Shown: piece after piece, positions 1 through 11,692 of the stretch
Numbering within the stretch: the first letter of the stretch is position 1
Layout: the number at the start of each line of letters is the position of its first letter
Source of the DNA: Larix kaempferi
Lineage: Eukaryota > Streptophyta > Pinopsida > Pinales > Pinaceae
DNA length: 64,000 nt
Assembly (NCBI GenBank): GCA_027924585.1
Contig: BSBM01000712.1
Coordinates: forward strand, 3,358,001-3,422,000
Direction of reading: 5' to 3'
Notes under the pieces: generated by a model
The model's database searches: none
Seen by the model: only the letters and a program-made list of their open reading frames with translations
Told to the model about the DNA's origin: nothing
Made by a program: the position numbers and the translations under genes

Positions 1-598
1 ATATTGTAACTTCTAAGAATATTATATTTGCACTTTATTATTCCGGAGATGTTTCATTCCTCCGTGAATATCTTATTGTATATCCGGAGATGTTTATTCC
101 TCAGTCGGATTGTGGTAACTTGGGTTATTAGACTTCCCTAGTGGGGGTCGGCCCTGTATGTGTTATGTGGGTCAAAGGGTTATTAGACCACCCTAGAGGG
201 GTTGGCCCAGTCAGTTGTAATGGGGTGTTTATCCCAATAATTAAGTTGGGGCCGACCTAGCTTGTGTAAAAGTCAGTTGGGGAACAAGTATAAGTAGAGG
301 AGGATGTTCATCACTTATCTCACTCATTCATTCAATTTTGAGTGGCGCACTTGTGTGGGAGAGATCTACTATGGAGGAGGAGGAGTTCATGTCTTTGGTT
401 TACATCTTTCTATTTTGTGATCATCTATATTGAGGAAGCTTTGCTGGGTTTTCTACCCCATGAGGGTTTCCCAGGATAAATCTGTGTCTCTTGTGTTTAT
501 GCTGTGCTTGTTGTTTCTTCAATGATCCTGTATATGCTATTGTTATGAAATGGAATGTAATGCTGATATTTTATGTCCTATTATATTTAATCTTAACA
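1..598 (+). repeat. 5' LTR of element A (first few bases outside window)
   Basis: Matches 6314-6918 and the two B LTRs throughout. It ends in TCTTAACA, directly before the primer-binding site. Comparison with the 3' LTR shows that about 7 bases are missing at the left edge. Inside it a 56-bp unit with core TTATTAGAC..CCCTAG is present twice (about 122-209). The divergence from the 3' LTR is visibly larger than that between the B LTRs, so A is the older copy. Confidence 0.9.
289..296 (+). promoter_or_regulatory. TATA-like box in A 5' LTR
   Basis: TATAAGTA followed by a GAGG-rich stretch. It aligns with TATAAATAG in the B LTRs (38037 and 60704), so it is the likely U3/R boundary promoter of this LTR family. 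Confidence 0.55.
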
Positions 599-610
599 TG
601 GTATCAGAGC
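599..610 (+). other. Primer-binding site of A
   Basis: TGGTATCAGAGC starts immediately after the LTR. This is the classic plant initiator-Met tRNA complement used by copia elements. Confidence 0.9.
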
Positions 611-3159
611 TAACCTAAAGGAATGAAATGTTTGGCACTTACAACACTTGCTTCACTTGCGACAATTTGAAGGTTAGGGTTCTATATAGCAAAAACCAGT
701 CATCATGGAACTTTCGCTATAACTACGTTTTTGAGAAGGTTCAAGAACTGAAACCTTTACAGGTCGTAGATAACATTCCCAGGTACCTTGTGTCTAAAGG
801 ACACCCTCAGATTCGTTGTACTTTGTGAGTTATGATCAGTACCAGTTAGGGTTTTTGCCTCTTCCAGATCTTAGTCAAAATCAGGTGATTTCGGTAAAAA
901 GGTCATAACTTGGGTTAGGAAGCTCCAAATGAAATTTCGTAAAAAGTGACAAGTAGTACACAGACTGTACTATCTCACGAAAGATGTTTAGAGGCCGAAG
1001 TTGAACCAGTGACGTGGAACACCGTACAAGTTTGCTCTCCTATTTTATCCCATAAACAGGTCACGTTGCGACACTTGGCATAACTCTCTCTCAGAGAATC
1101 CAATTGAGGTCAGACCTGTCGAGATCGAAATATGATAGGTCAGGATACCACAAAAAATGTTTTCAAACCCTATGGATCGAAATATTCGGAGTTACAGCAG
1201 AAACAATCAGGTACATATTTCTGTCAAAATAGAATTATTTTTTAGCACATTCATTCATGGCTTCCGGAATTTAGGGTTTCAGAGAAAGTTGGAATTTCTG
1301 TAACCGGAGTTCATGGCTGAATGCTACTCATAAAAATAGAAATTTAGAGATCAAGATCAAAATTTTTGGTTGGTTAGAAGACTGGGCTTGATCAAACCCC
1401 AGTTCGTGATTTTGATCGAAAAGGTGGAAAATTAGGGCTTCAACAAAAGTTGGAATTTTTTAAGTCTGTGACCATGGCTGGAAGCTCCTCAGAAAACTAA
1501 GAGATTAGAGCTTTGGATCAAACCTTTTGATTGGGAAGAAGGGTGGGATCCATCAAACCCTAGTTTGGGATCCTATCTAGAAGATCCAGAAGTTTCAAAG
1601 GCAATTTTGAGGGGTCAAATTTTGGAGATTTCAAAATTGAAGTATGCAAGTTTGATCAGCTCAACAAGACACATCTATCCATCCATTCAGAAGTGTGTGA
1701 GTCAAAGATTTAATTTTTAGGGTTTCTCTAAACAAACCCTACTCGAGCTATAGATCCAGTTTTAGGGGGAGTTGAGGCTAAGGCCTTACATAAGAAGACT
1801 ACAAGAAATCTTGATAGGTATGACTTAAGGAGATACAGGTATGCCTTGAAATCTGATTCTTGATTAAGTTCATAATATGTTTGTCTTCATATTATTTAGG
1901 TTAGTACAATCTTGATTAATGTTATAATTGTCTTATCACCCTAGTAAAAGTATGAATGCGTGTGAATGATAGAAAATATTCATTGATTAGGGCTATATGA
2001 TTGTACTAATGCACTATGGTGTTGTATAAGGTTGATGTTGTCTGCTAACAAGATATAGGTACATCACGAAAGACAAATCAAGTTCCATGACCATGATGAC
2101 ATGAAGACAAAGACTCATCCATAATCTTTGATCACATAGAAGTTCTACTTATGAGGTATGTATGACTTTGTTCTACTATGCTTAACCTATGAGATATGCA
2201 GGTTCTAGCACATTATCTCTAAATCATTGAAGAGAACAAAAGAAGATATTGTTTAAATATAACTAAGTAGGTATACTAATCCAGGTATGTTTTCCTATGT
2301 CAAGTTAGAATCCTACTTTGAGATAGGATCTTAGTATACCCATGTATTGAATGATCATGACCATACACATTCAAGATTATTTAGAGTTATAATGTTTTGA
2401 TAATATTGAGATTATACTAATGAATGTATGTTTGTGCATGAGATCATGAGGATGACACTGGTGCACACTTGAGCATGGATAGTGGTACAAAATGAATAGA
2501 AGTTCAAAAGACATATAGAAGATCAAGCGGGAGGCAACCACACAAACATAAAAGATAAGTATTTGAATTGTGATTTGAATTACTGAATAGTCTATGATAT
2601 TGCTCGTAATGATTGTATGCATATTTGTATTCCTAGAATATATCATGCTAAGTGTAAACATTCATATAGCATTGAACAGTATACTACTAATATGCATATG
2701 ATTGGTAAGTTGGACAAACATTCCATTATTGATTTTCTAGAATAAAACCTCTTTGCTGACATGCTGAGAGCTATGCACACTCTCGATAGTATGTTCTGGT
2801 AGAGATGGAAGGCATCTAGATAGCCACTTTATGTATACAGGATATGGAAAAGTATTGTGCCAAAGTATTTGTCAAGATAGTAGCATAACTATGTAAATCA
2901 TATTTGTATACATAATAGGTTATCATGTCAACATGATTTGAAGTATTACTAATCATGTACTTAACTTTGATTTGTAGGAAAGATCGTGAAGAATGATGAA
3001 CACCTAACAAGTGATGGATGTTCAATGAGAAGATTTACAAATCAAACATAATATAGAAGGCTAGAAGATTCTCTTAGAAAGAAGAAGAGGATCATGACGA
3101 GATGTTTTCTCCAAGTGACTAGATAAGACCATTATCTTAATGATGTAATTGAAGAAAAA
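611..3159 (+). other. Long non-coding leader of A
   Basis: About 2.5 kb without a convincing reading frame. It is alignable with the B leader (38359-41066) along most of its length, including the stretch just after the primer site and blocks near 1040-1150, 1780-1860 and 2680-2840. The position is where gag, protease and integrase would lie in a complete copia element, and none of their motifs is visible. Short open stretches, such as the one at 628-828, are not supported as genes. Confidence 0.7.
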
Positions 3160-4440
3160 GTGCAAATCAAGGATTCAATTGAAGTAAGCTCTGTTCGGGT
3201 ACCCAAGGTCGATAGTCAATTGATGAGCTTAATGATCACCATGGGTGATGTGGATCTCAACCTTTGCTACAAGGTTGAATATGGTTTCTATATACAGATG
3301 GCATGGATGCAAGAAGGAACTCACCACAGAGTTCAAATGATCTCGAGGCTCATATCAGTAGACCCATCTGATGAGAGATGGCACAGATAGATATGCAGAA
3401 TATCACTCAATGCAGTGTGTTAATGATGTTCAGTCACAGAAGGAGAATTGACAATTTCTTGACAAGCTTGGGTTTTTACTAGAAGTAAAGTTGTTCCTAA
3501 CCTTTACCTTAAGGTTATGAATGATACTATTATTATATGTGGATGATCTCTTTCTGACAAGAAATGAGAAATAGATCATCGAAAGACAGAAGAAGCTAGA
3601 TGAATGATCTCGAGCTGGAAGTATGAAAAGGTTCAGAAGGAATATTTCTCAACCAGGGAAAGTATGTTGTGAAAAATATTGAGAATAATTGATCTGTTCG
3701 AATGTACAACCATGGCCACTCTCACGGGTTCTGACTTGAAGTTGTTAGCTAATGACTCATCAGAGTTAGTGGATGTGACTCTATGCAGACAGAGTATTGG
3801 TTCTTTGATGTATCTGACGAATACCAGGCCAAATATATGCCTTGCTATGAACACCTTGAGTCAGTATCTAATGGAAACTAGATGTGTTCACCTGATAGCT
3901 GCAAAGCATGTGATGAGGGTACGTTAGACTTTGGTTCTTGAAGATCATGACTTCAGATTATATGTCTACACAGAGGTTGATTGAGCAGGAAGTGTATCAG
4001 ACAGGAAGAGCACATCGAGAGGATGTTATTGTCTGGGATCGGCCATGATCTTGTGGTTTAGCAGGAAGCAGTCTAGTGTGGCTCTTAGCAGAAGTGGAAT
4101 ATATGGTTGCTTGCTCAGCTAGTTGTGAAGCGGTATGGCTTCAAGATTGTTTGACTTAGAGATAGACCCAACTATGATCCTGTGTGACAAACAGAGTTGT
4201 ATCAAGATGGCAGAGAATCCAGTGTTCCATGATAAGTCAAAGCACATAGAGATCTGATATTTCTATATGGTGCAGAAAGGAATTATAAAGATCGAATTGG
4301 TAGGTACTGATGAACAAGTTACCTATGTACTAACCAAACCTCTACCTCAAGAGAACAAGTTACCGATATACTAACCAAACCTCGAGTACTTCCGAGACAA
4401 GCTTGGTGTAGTTTAGAAGGACCCCCCTCGAAAGGGGGAG
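3160..4440 (+). pseudogene. Broken copia RT tail and RNase H (element A)
   Basis: Fragments in several frames match the copia RT-RNase H region. They include a segment ending DPSDERWHR near 3380, YLTNTRPNICLAMNTLSQY around 3810-3870, DRKSTS near 4005, KQSSVALS near 4070, CDKQSCIKM near 4190 and FRDKLGVV near 4390. B carries the same region as an open frame, whereas here stops and frameshifts are frequent. A short direct repeat (ACCAAACCTC, about 4330-4383) has duplicated the end of the domain. The YxDD motif and everything upstream of it are absent. The RNase H is certainly inactive here. Confidence 0.8.
4430..4440 (+). other. Upstream polypurine tract copy in A
   Basis: GAAAGGGGGAG lies exactly where RNase H ends and is followed by T. 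In a standard copia element the 3' LTR would begin here. Instead about 1.9 kb of minisatellites follows, then a second, nearly identical tract at 6303-6313. Confidence 0.6.
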
Positions 4441-4916
4441 TGATGTGGTCACTTATGAGGAGATTGCCTGTATTGACAGTAAGGTCGATGATGTGGATAC
4501 CTATATTGGTGATGCCGATAGAGAGGTTGGTGGATGGTCCTTAGACAGAATCTAAGTTGACAAGGGGATTGGATCATCCTTGAACACATGTTCTAAAAGG
4601 ATCCGTAGACATATGTCTCAGAGAAAGAAGAGGGATTGCATCATCCTTGAACACATGTTCTAAAAGGATCCGTAGACAGATATCTTCAAAAATGAAGTCC
4701 GTACTGGATAGGTGGGGATTGTATCATCCTCGGACTTCGGTCCCTTGAATTGATCCGTAGACCTATGTCTTCGAGAATAAAGTCCTTAGTGGACAGGTGG
4801 GGATTGTATCATCCCCAGACTTCGGTCCCTAGAATTGATCCATAGACATATGTCTCCGAGAATGAAGTCCCTAGTGGACGTGATAGGAATACATCATCCA
4901 TCAGCGCTTAGTTCAA
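4441..4916 (+). repeat. About 85-bp minisatellite (four degenerate units) in A
   Basis: From about 4563, units open with GGATTG.ATCATCC and contain GATCCGTAGAC and GAATGAAGTCC. The same unit type is present four times in B (42955-43290). The first 120 bp are single copy. No coding content is seen. Confidence 0.7.
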
Positions 4917-5640
4917 AATGTATGAGAGTGGATTAATCATCCTTATACAGTAAATCCAGTAATTCCGAAAGGAAGGATAGTCTTAAATAAGATTGAGAGT
5001 GGATTAATCATCCTTAGATAGTAAATCCAGTAATTCCAAAAGGAAGGATAGTCTTAAATAAGATTGAGAGTGGATTAATCATCCTTAGACAGTAAATCCA
5101 GTAATTCCAAAAGGAAGGATAGTCTTAAATAAGATTGGGAGTGGATTAATCATCATTAGACAGTAAATCTAGTAATTCTGAAAGGAAGGATAGTCTTAAA
5201 TAAGATTGGGAGTGTATTAATCATGATCCTTAGACACTAAATCCAGTAATTCCGAAAGGAAGGATAGTCTTAAATAAGATTGGGAGTGGATTAATCATCC
5301 TTAGACAGTAAATTCAGTAATTCCGAAAGGAAGGATAGTCTTAAATAAGATTGGGGTGGATTAATCATCCTTAGACAGTAAATCCAGTAATTCCGAAAGG
5401 AAGGATAGTCTTAAATAAGATTGAGAGTGGATTAATCATCCTTAGACAATAAATCTAGTAATTCTGAAAGGAAGGATACTCTTAAATAAGATTGAGAGTG
5501 GATTAATCATCCTTAGACACTGAATCCAGTAATTCTGAAAGGAAGGATAGTCTTAAATGAGATTGAGACTGGATTAATCATCCTTAGATAGTAAATCCAG
5601 TAATTACGAAAGGAAGGATAGTCTTAAACATGATTGTGAT
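4917..5640 (+). repeat. 71-bp minisatellite, about ten units, in A
   Basis: Each unit reads GAGTGGATTAATCATCC, then CAGTAATTCCGAAAGGAAGG and ends near TCTTAAATAAG. Adjacent units differ by only a few bases, so this array was amplified recently compared with the flanking 85-bp type. The opening GGATTAATCATCC relates it to both the 85-bp and the 43-bp units of B. Confidence 0.85.
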
Positions 5641-5689
5641 GAGATTGATCCCGGAATTCCGAAAGGAAGGATCATGTGTGTTGCAAGGA

Positions 5690-5905
5690 TACATGCTTTG
5701 ATATGTATACATGTATTTATGAGGATACTTGTATTGATCTATTGATGAGGATACATGCTTTGATATGTATACATGTATTGATGATGATACTTGTATTGAT
5801 GTATTGATGAGGATACATGCTTTGATATGTATACATATATTGATGAGGATACTTGTATTGATGTATTGATGAGGATACTTGTATTGATGATGTATATACT
5901 TTTAT
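5690..5905 (+). repeat. GAGGATACATG/GTATTGATG short-period array in A
   Basis: Repeated TGATGAGGATACATGCTT and GATATGTATACATGTATT elements with a period of roughly 60 bp, made of two related half-units. B carries related GTATACATG-based arrays at 42486-42960. Confidence 0.75.
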
Positions 5906-5924
5906 TGGTGTCGATACTAATACT

Positions 5925-6120
5925 GATGATCTAGATGACAATGTTGTTGATCGTGTTGATCTAGATGATGCTGCTGCTAATCATGATGGTCTAGATGATG
6001 ATACTGATAATCGTGCGATGACGATGCTGATGATCGTGTGATGACAATGTTGATGATCGTGTGATGACGATGCTGATGATCATATGATGACGATGCTGAT
6101 GATCGTGAGGATCCAGATGT
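5925..6120 (+). repeat. GAT-rich 26-bp array in A
   Basis: Units of the form GATGATCGTGTGATGACGAT. The same unit type recurs at the same relative place in B (60000-60240), just ahead of the conserved 3' end. Confidence 0.75.
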
Positions 6121-6313
6121 TGATGTTGTTGTAGCCGTTCGAGTGCTGCAGAAGATAAAGACTCAGTACTGAAGATGTTGATGTTCCAGTAACTGCTTGG
6201 GTTACTAATGATGTTGAGAAAGCTTCCAATGATTTATAGATGTATCATGTATGATGTTGATGACTCCTTGCTCGTGTAGATGTTGTTATAATATCCTTCT
6301 CGTTAAGGGGGAG
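6121..6313 (+). other. 3' end and polypurine tract of A
   Basis: About 180 bp conserved with B (60241-60407), including GAGAAAGCTTCCAATGATTT, ending in the tract TTAAGGGGGAG (6303-6313) that would prime plus-strand synthesis directly before the LTR. Confidence 0.8.
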
Positions 6314-6918
6314 TTTTGAAATATTGTAACTTCTAAGAATATTATATTTGTACTTTATTATTCTGGAGATGTTTCATTCCTCCATGAAGATCTTATTATA
6401 TATCTGGAGATCTTTATTCCTCCGTCGGATTGTGGTAACTTGGGTTATTAGACTTCCCTAGTGGGGGTCGACTATGTATGTGTTATGTGGGTCAAAGGGT
6501 TATTAGACCACCCTAGAGGGGTCGTCCCAGTCAGTTGTAATGGGGTGTTTAGCCCAATAATTAAGTTGGGGCCGACCTAGCTTGTGTAAAAGTCAGTCGG
6601 GGAACAAGTATAAGTATAGGATGATGTTCCTCACTTATCTCACTCATTCATTCACTTGTGAATGGCGCACTTGTGTGGGAGAGGTCTGCTATGGAGGAGG
6701 AGGAGCTCATGTCTTTGGTTTACATCTTTGTATTTGCTGATCATCTATATTGAGGAAGCTTTGCTGGGCTTTCTACCCCATGAGGGTTTCCCAGGATAAA
6801 TTTGTGTCTCTTGTGTTTATGATGTGCTGGTTGTTTCTTCAGTGATCATGTATATGCTATTGTTGTGAAATGGAATGTAATGCTGATATTTTTTGTCCTA
6901 GCATATTGAATCTTAACA
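6314..6918 (+). repeat. 3' LTR of element A
   Basis: 605 bp, ending TCTTAACA, and colinear with 1-598. The first bases are TTTTGAA instead of the TGTTGAG of B, so the terminal TG has mutated. A TATA-like TATAAGTA lies at 6609-6616. Confidence 0.9.
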
Positions 6919-7500
6919 GCACATAGCATCGATGTGTACAAATCCAAGATATTTGTGTGGATATTGTCACAATGTTTAACATATATAGAAGACTGTTCAT
7001 ATTTGTTATCCAAATGGTAAGAGAAAATACAATGCTATAATATAGTAACAACAAAACTACGCAAAGATAAAAAGATGAAGGAACATGTAAACGTGTATAT
7101 TGTGACTAGAGGAAGCACAAGAATAGGATAAAATCATGGTAAGAAAGGCTATGTTGAGCAAATGTTAGAAGATTGATAAAGAAAGCAGCAAATTTGTTGC
7201 CTGTGTTTGATGTTGTGCAACACAAATAGTTCCTATGCGAGGGATAAGAAGCAGTGGAAGAAGGTCAAAGATGTATAGAAGAAGTATGGTATGATGTTAG
7301 TATAGAGATTGAGTTTGAAAGTAGAGTTAGTGAATTCCTTCACTATTTTTTTAAGGTATTGAATGGTTTTTCCATAACTAATAAATTAACATAGATGATG
7401 ACAAATATTATGGCTATAAAAGAAGTGGAGATTCCCATTGTTGCACCATAACCAGAGAGGAAATTGCATAGTTTTGGGAAGAGAAGAAGAACATGGAGTT
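6919..7500 (+). other. Unassigned remnant upstream of E protease
   Basis: About 580 bp between the A 3' LTR and the first recognisable protease segment. Stop-rich in every frame. It is probably decayed upstream coding sequence of E, but I see no motif to prove it. Confidence 0.35.
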
Positions 7501-8040
7501 TAAGATGAAATTGAACTGGGGGGATATGGCATGCAAGATTCCATCTTAGATATAGGATATGATGTGAACATCTTGCCAAAAACATATTGGGAAGTGATGG
7601 GAAAACCTAAACTGGTATGGTCCCCTGTTCAATTAAGGTTGACAATCAATATAGACTATATCTAGTAGGTAGATTGAAAGATGTCGAAGTTAACATCAAT
7701 GGAATTAAAACTAGAGCATGCATTGAAGTTTTAAATTCTAGATGGGTTGGATCCTTACCCAACATTGTTCGGTATTTATTAGGATTTTGAGAATAATGCA
7801 ATTTTGATTTTAAAGCAAAGAAATATGGATTTTGAGTAAGAACAAACAAGAGTTATTTCTCCCTTAGACTCAAATGAAGGAGAAAGATATTCAACTCTAG
7901 TAAGGGATGTTAGGTAGGATGGAGAGATAGAAAATATATACAATGTCACCGGGAGGAAAGAGTACAATGTAAATCCTAAGCTTAATGAAGAGATCAGTTG
8001 GAACAATATATATTTGTTTGATATAGATTCAAAAGAAGCA
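7501..8040 (+). pseudogene. Gypsy aspartic protease remnant (element E)
   Basis: Reading across a few stops and shifts, the plus strand gives LDIGYDVNILPK near 7545-7580 (a decayed D-S-G protease motif), then VGRLKDVEVNINGIKT near 7665-7710 and a tail resembling EGERYSTLVRDV near 7880-7915. This is the retropepsin pattern of a common plant gypsy group. The catalytic Ser is replaced by Ile and stops interrupt the frame, so it is non-functional. A gag-like segment lies downstream instead of upstream, an unusual order discussed in the findings. Confidence 0.6.
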
Positions 8041-8079
8041 ATGGAGAGATGAAAAACTATATTGTATGAAGTTTCAAGT

Positions 8080-8859
8080 CAAAGACATGCAAGGGTTGTT
8101 AAATCTATGTGTTGGGTAGGAACAAAACTATTTGATCCTCTATATTTTGAAGGGACGAGACTGGTAGAATAATTTGTAAAACAAATGGAAGAAAAGTACC
8201 ATAACCTATGAGGTTTCAAGCGATGGATGTAGTATTAAAAGGGACACCCACATGATGGTGGGATACTCATGAAAAAACGTTGGATAGTTGGGAGAAAATA
8301 GCATGGAACATTAACATTAGATTTCAGCTAGTATTAGAGAAAGCATTGCAAAATCAATATAAAGGAACACATGATCTAAGAAAACACTTATCCTTCTGCG
8401 AGAAGAGGTGGAAGGAGAGAAATATTCCTATAGAATAGTGGGATTTTCAATTTATTCATACATTGGATACATTACCAAGGAGATGGTATGTATAAGGAGA
8501 ACTAAGGAGGTATACGATTGATTGGAAAGAGATGAGAAATCAGTTTTGTGATGTTTTTAATTTTTCATTAAGTAACACAAGATTCAAGGATATATTGTGC
8601 AGGATCATAAGTTTGATTTTTTCTAAAAAATATCCTGGCATATTACATAATGTTGTTTGTGTGACACACAAGGAAATGGTATATTTGAACAAGCTAGTTA
8701 ATTGTTGGAAGACTGTTGAAAAATGACCTAAAGAAGAAGAAAACCCTAAGAAGATAAACAGTTAGGAAATTGAAGGGGAACGTGCAGAATAGGATATAGA
8801 TACAAGTCATATTGTGCTAGAGTATTTGAAGCCACTCAAAACTAAGATGTATAATATTG
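8080..8859 (+). pseudogene. Gag-like (capsid-type) remnant and pre-RT linker of E
   Basis: Fragments include LFDPLYFEGT (about 8130-8160), WEKIAWNINIRFQLVLEKAL (8290-8350), FIHTLDTLPRRWY (8450-8490) and an open tail at 8532-8726. The arrangement of tryptophans and charged residues matches the retrotransposon gag fold of plant gypsy proteins. The last 90 bp encode a linker (LEYLKPLKTKMYNI) that normally precedes RT, and it is cut there by D. Several stops show the frame is dead. Confidence 0.55.
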
Positions 8860-9169
8860 TGTTAGGAACCCATGTCAACCCTTCTCTTTACTTTGTTAGT
8901 ATATTGTTGTTGGACGCATATGCTTTGTAAGTCGTCCCGTAGTATTTGTTGATCCATATTTTGTATTGACCCATGGTTTTGACCCATAGTATTGGCACCA
9001 AGACTTAGTATATAAGTTTGTGTTGAGGCCACTGAAGGCACCTTGAAGTTATTTGTATTGAGCTTGCTCAAAGTAGGTTGCCCCATCGAATTGGACTGCG
9101 ATAAATAAAAATATTATTTGATCTCATATATTGTGCATTATATCAATTAATTGTTGCAGGTTCATCACA
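8860..9169 (+). repeat. 5' LTR of element D
   Basis: Starts TGTTAGGAACCC and ends GGTTCATCACA; 310 bp. TATATAAG at 9009-9016 and AATAAA near 9105 fit a promoter and polyadenylation signal. It matches 61019-61386, which has one additional internal unit of about 65 bp. Confidence 0.88.
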
Positions 9170-9171
9170 TC

Positions 9172-9185
9172 TGGTATCAGAACAC
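9172..9185 (+). other. Primer-binding site of D
   Basis: TGGTATCAGAACAC two bases after the LTR; an initiator-Met-like primer site with one change from the common TGGTATCAGAGC. Confidence 0.8.
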
Positions 9186-9665
9186 TTTCTTGGGCTTGTT
9201 GGGTGAAATTTTTTTCCAATTTTTTTTTTCGCATCTGTTGCAGGTTCAAATATGGGAATAATTTCTATCCACTTAAGTGTGGGAAGTACTTGGGAATAAT
9301 CCCTAAAACTCATTGTGAGGAGTACCACAGGAACACTGAAGTAGCTGTCCCATTGAGAGGACCTGCTAACGAAAAGGGCTACGACCCCTACCTGACTGAC
9401 TAGTTCCCACTTGTGAGGTTAACCAAGAGTTGTCGTTTGTGGAAAAGAGGTTATCAGTTTTACCTGAGCCATGGAGTGAGGGGTATTGCCTCAATACGCA
9501 AGCCGTAAGATAGCATTGGTGGTTGAGTGAATCCCCTGAACCGTTAGCAAGTTGAGCATACCTGGGCTCCATATCTTATTTCAGCTGGAAAACACCGATT
9601 TCCTCTGTTTAGAATTATGCCGATCACTTTCGCATTGTTGCGGCTCCATCTGTTTCCGATCACTT
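9186..9665 (+). other. Leader of D, first part
   Basis: Untranslated leader up to the F1 insertion. The last 60 bp contain a 36-bp unit (GATCACTTTCGCATTGTTGC) that continues beyond F1 at 26231, so F1 landed inside a small tandem repeat. The last five bases (CACTT, 9661-9665) are the left F1 target duplicate. The open stretch at 9131-9403 has no gene support. Confidence 0.7.
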
Positions 9666-11692
9666 TGTAATGTCCCCTATTAGGAATTTTATTAAAATTG
9701 CAATTTTCCACTTTTTTTCCCTAGTTCGACCTTTGACTAGTTTTGATCTCTAGGTCTCAAATTTGCCCCAAATGATCCCAAATATTCTGAGAAGGTATAT
9801 GAATGATATTAGAACATAAATATGTGTTTCAGGGATGCCTTTGGACCTTTAAAATACTTCTGCAAATCCTCTTTCAATTTTGATCAATGTAGGTAACTTT
9901 ACTAGTGATTTTCCTTTGACTAGTATTGGTCTCTAGGTCTCAAATTGACTCCAAATGCCTTCAAATATTCAAGGAAGGTGTATGAATGATATTAGAACTT
10001 GAATATGATGTTTATGGATGAAAAATGTCCACTAAGATACCTCTACAAACTCTCTTAAGATTCTGGAACAATTATGCAATTTTACTAGTAATTTGGGGTT
10101 TAAATCCCCCTGGGGTAAGTACTGAAAATGGATTCCCAAATGCCTCCAAATCCACTCAAATTTATGAATAGAGGTATGTAATGTGTTAATTATTTTATTA
10201 AATTCTCATATGCACCATTAATGGATTATTACAACTGTTCTCACCCTCTCCCATTCAACTGCAAAAATCCCCAATTCGACCCTTGGGGAAATGACACTAT
10301 TTCACCTTCCAATACAACTAAACTCAGTAAAAATGCTTCAAATGCTCAATTAAAATACATGAAACTTGTATAAGACATCCATGGACGTATATTTATCACA
10401 AATATATCATAGAATCATCCATTCATTCAAAATCATCATCAATACATTGGCTCACAACAAGGTAGTGGGGAAATGGCATTGTTCTTCCATTAAAAATGAT
10501 ATTTATACATTTCTACTTGGAATTTCGACCTGAAACTTTTTGGAGATGAATAAAAGAGTATTTTATTCATATTACAAAATGCATGTGGCATTAAAATCTT
10601 CCCCAAAGAGTACAATAGCTCACCAAAAACGCCATCCCTCAAGGATCAAGAATATGCCATCAAAACTGGAAATGGTTGAAGGAGTGAGCTGAAATAGAAG
10701 AAACCATGAGCTGCCCTGTAGCTTACACCTACAAATAAAGACTCCATTAAAGCTCCAAATGAAAGGTCTGAATGGCCTTTCCAATTACCAACTTGGATGG
10801 GAATCTTTCACCCTCGAAATTGGCTAAGGCAAGAAACTAGTCATCCACTAGCTCTCCCTCTTCACAAATGCAATTGCAAATTCTACAAATGACCAAAAGC
10901 TGGTTTCAATATTTGTTATTGACATTTATAAAGTTCTAATGTCCTCCATGGGTAGAATTCCTTCCAAGAGACTCATGCCAACTCAAGTTGGGAAGAGATT
11001 CCAAAGAACGCCACTTGTACAACAATTCCTAGTCTCCCACTTCCACCAAATCACATGTGGAAGCATATTAGCTGCCCTAACACCCTTGAGCACCCTATTG
11101 GAGTCTATTTTTAGCCCTGACATGTCATATATGTCATATGTCAGCCTTCAGGTCTGATTTGTGTCATAGGTGTCATAGCATCTTCATCATTGTTGTCATA
11201 GAGCTAGGGAATCTAGCCCAAGTGTCTCACTAGCTCCAAATTGCCTCTTCCTCTTCCATGGGAGTTACTCTTCCTCTATATTTCGACCTTGGATGAGTCA
11301 TGCCATGAATAATACCTTTTGGACTCCCCCAAGTATGTTACCATTCACCTTGAATTCGAATTGGTGAGAGAATGATGCCAAGTGTAGTGGGGAAATCTAG
11401 CCATATGTGGGTCCCACTTTCTCCATGTGTCTTCATGATCAAATGCCACTTTGATTTTCACTTGTATATATTTATTTAGGTCCTTTATTAAATATTTATT
11501 CCATTCTAATTTTCAAACATCATTTATTATGCCCATTATTCCAAATCCCAAAGCTTCCACCCCAAACCTAGGAAACTATTAATTTTCCTCCTTGGCAATT
11601 ATTTGAACTTTAGCATCAATTTGACAAACTCTATTGAATAGGGACAATGTGATTAGGCCATTGTGACCCAATGCCAAATTTGGGACATTACA
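9666..11692 (-). repeat. 3' LTR of F1
   Basis: 2027 bp, colinear with the F1 5' LTR (14404-16064 plus 25866-26230) and with both F2 LTRs in reverse complement. Its inner edge is followed by a purine tract (minus strand GGGAAGGGAGGATT, 11693-11706). The two F1 LTRs differ more than the two F2 LTRs do, so F1 is the older insertion. Confidence 0.9.

Larger units (their letters stand above)
1..6918 (+). mobile_element. Element A: copia-type non-autonomous LTR retrotransposon
   Basis: Two LTRs of about 600 bp (the left one cut by the window edge), an initiator-Met-type primer site, a long leader, a broken copia RT/RNase H region, several minisatellite blocks and a polypurine tract can be followed in order. 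There is no gag, protease, integrase or RT core. Element B has the same layout and related sequence, so this is a family architecture rather than random decay of one copy. A adjoins the left remnant of E and probably lies inside E, but its left TSD is outside the window; the five bases after the right LTR are GCACA. Confidence 0.85.

Noticed and set aside
6919-7340. Possible small protein upstream of the E protease
   Set aside because: Frames are short and stop-rich, with no recognisable motif.
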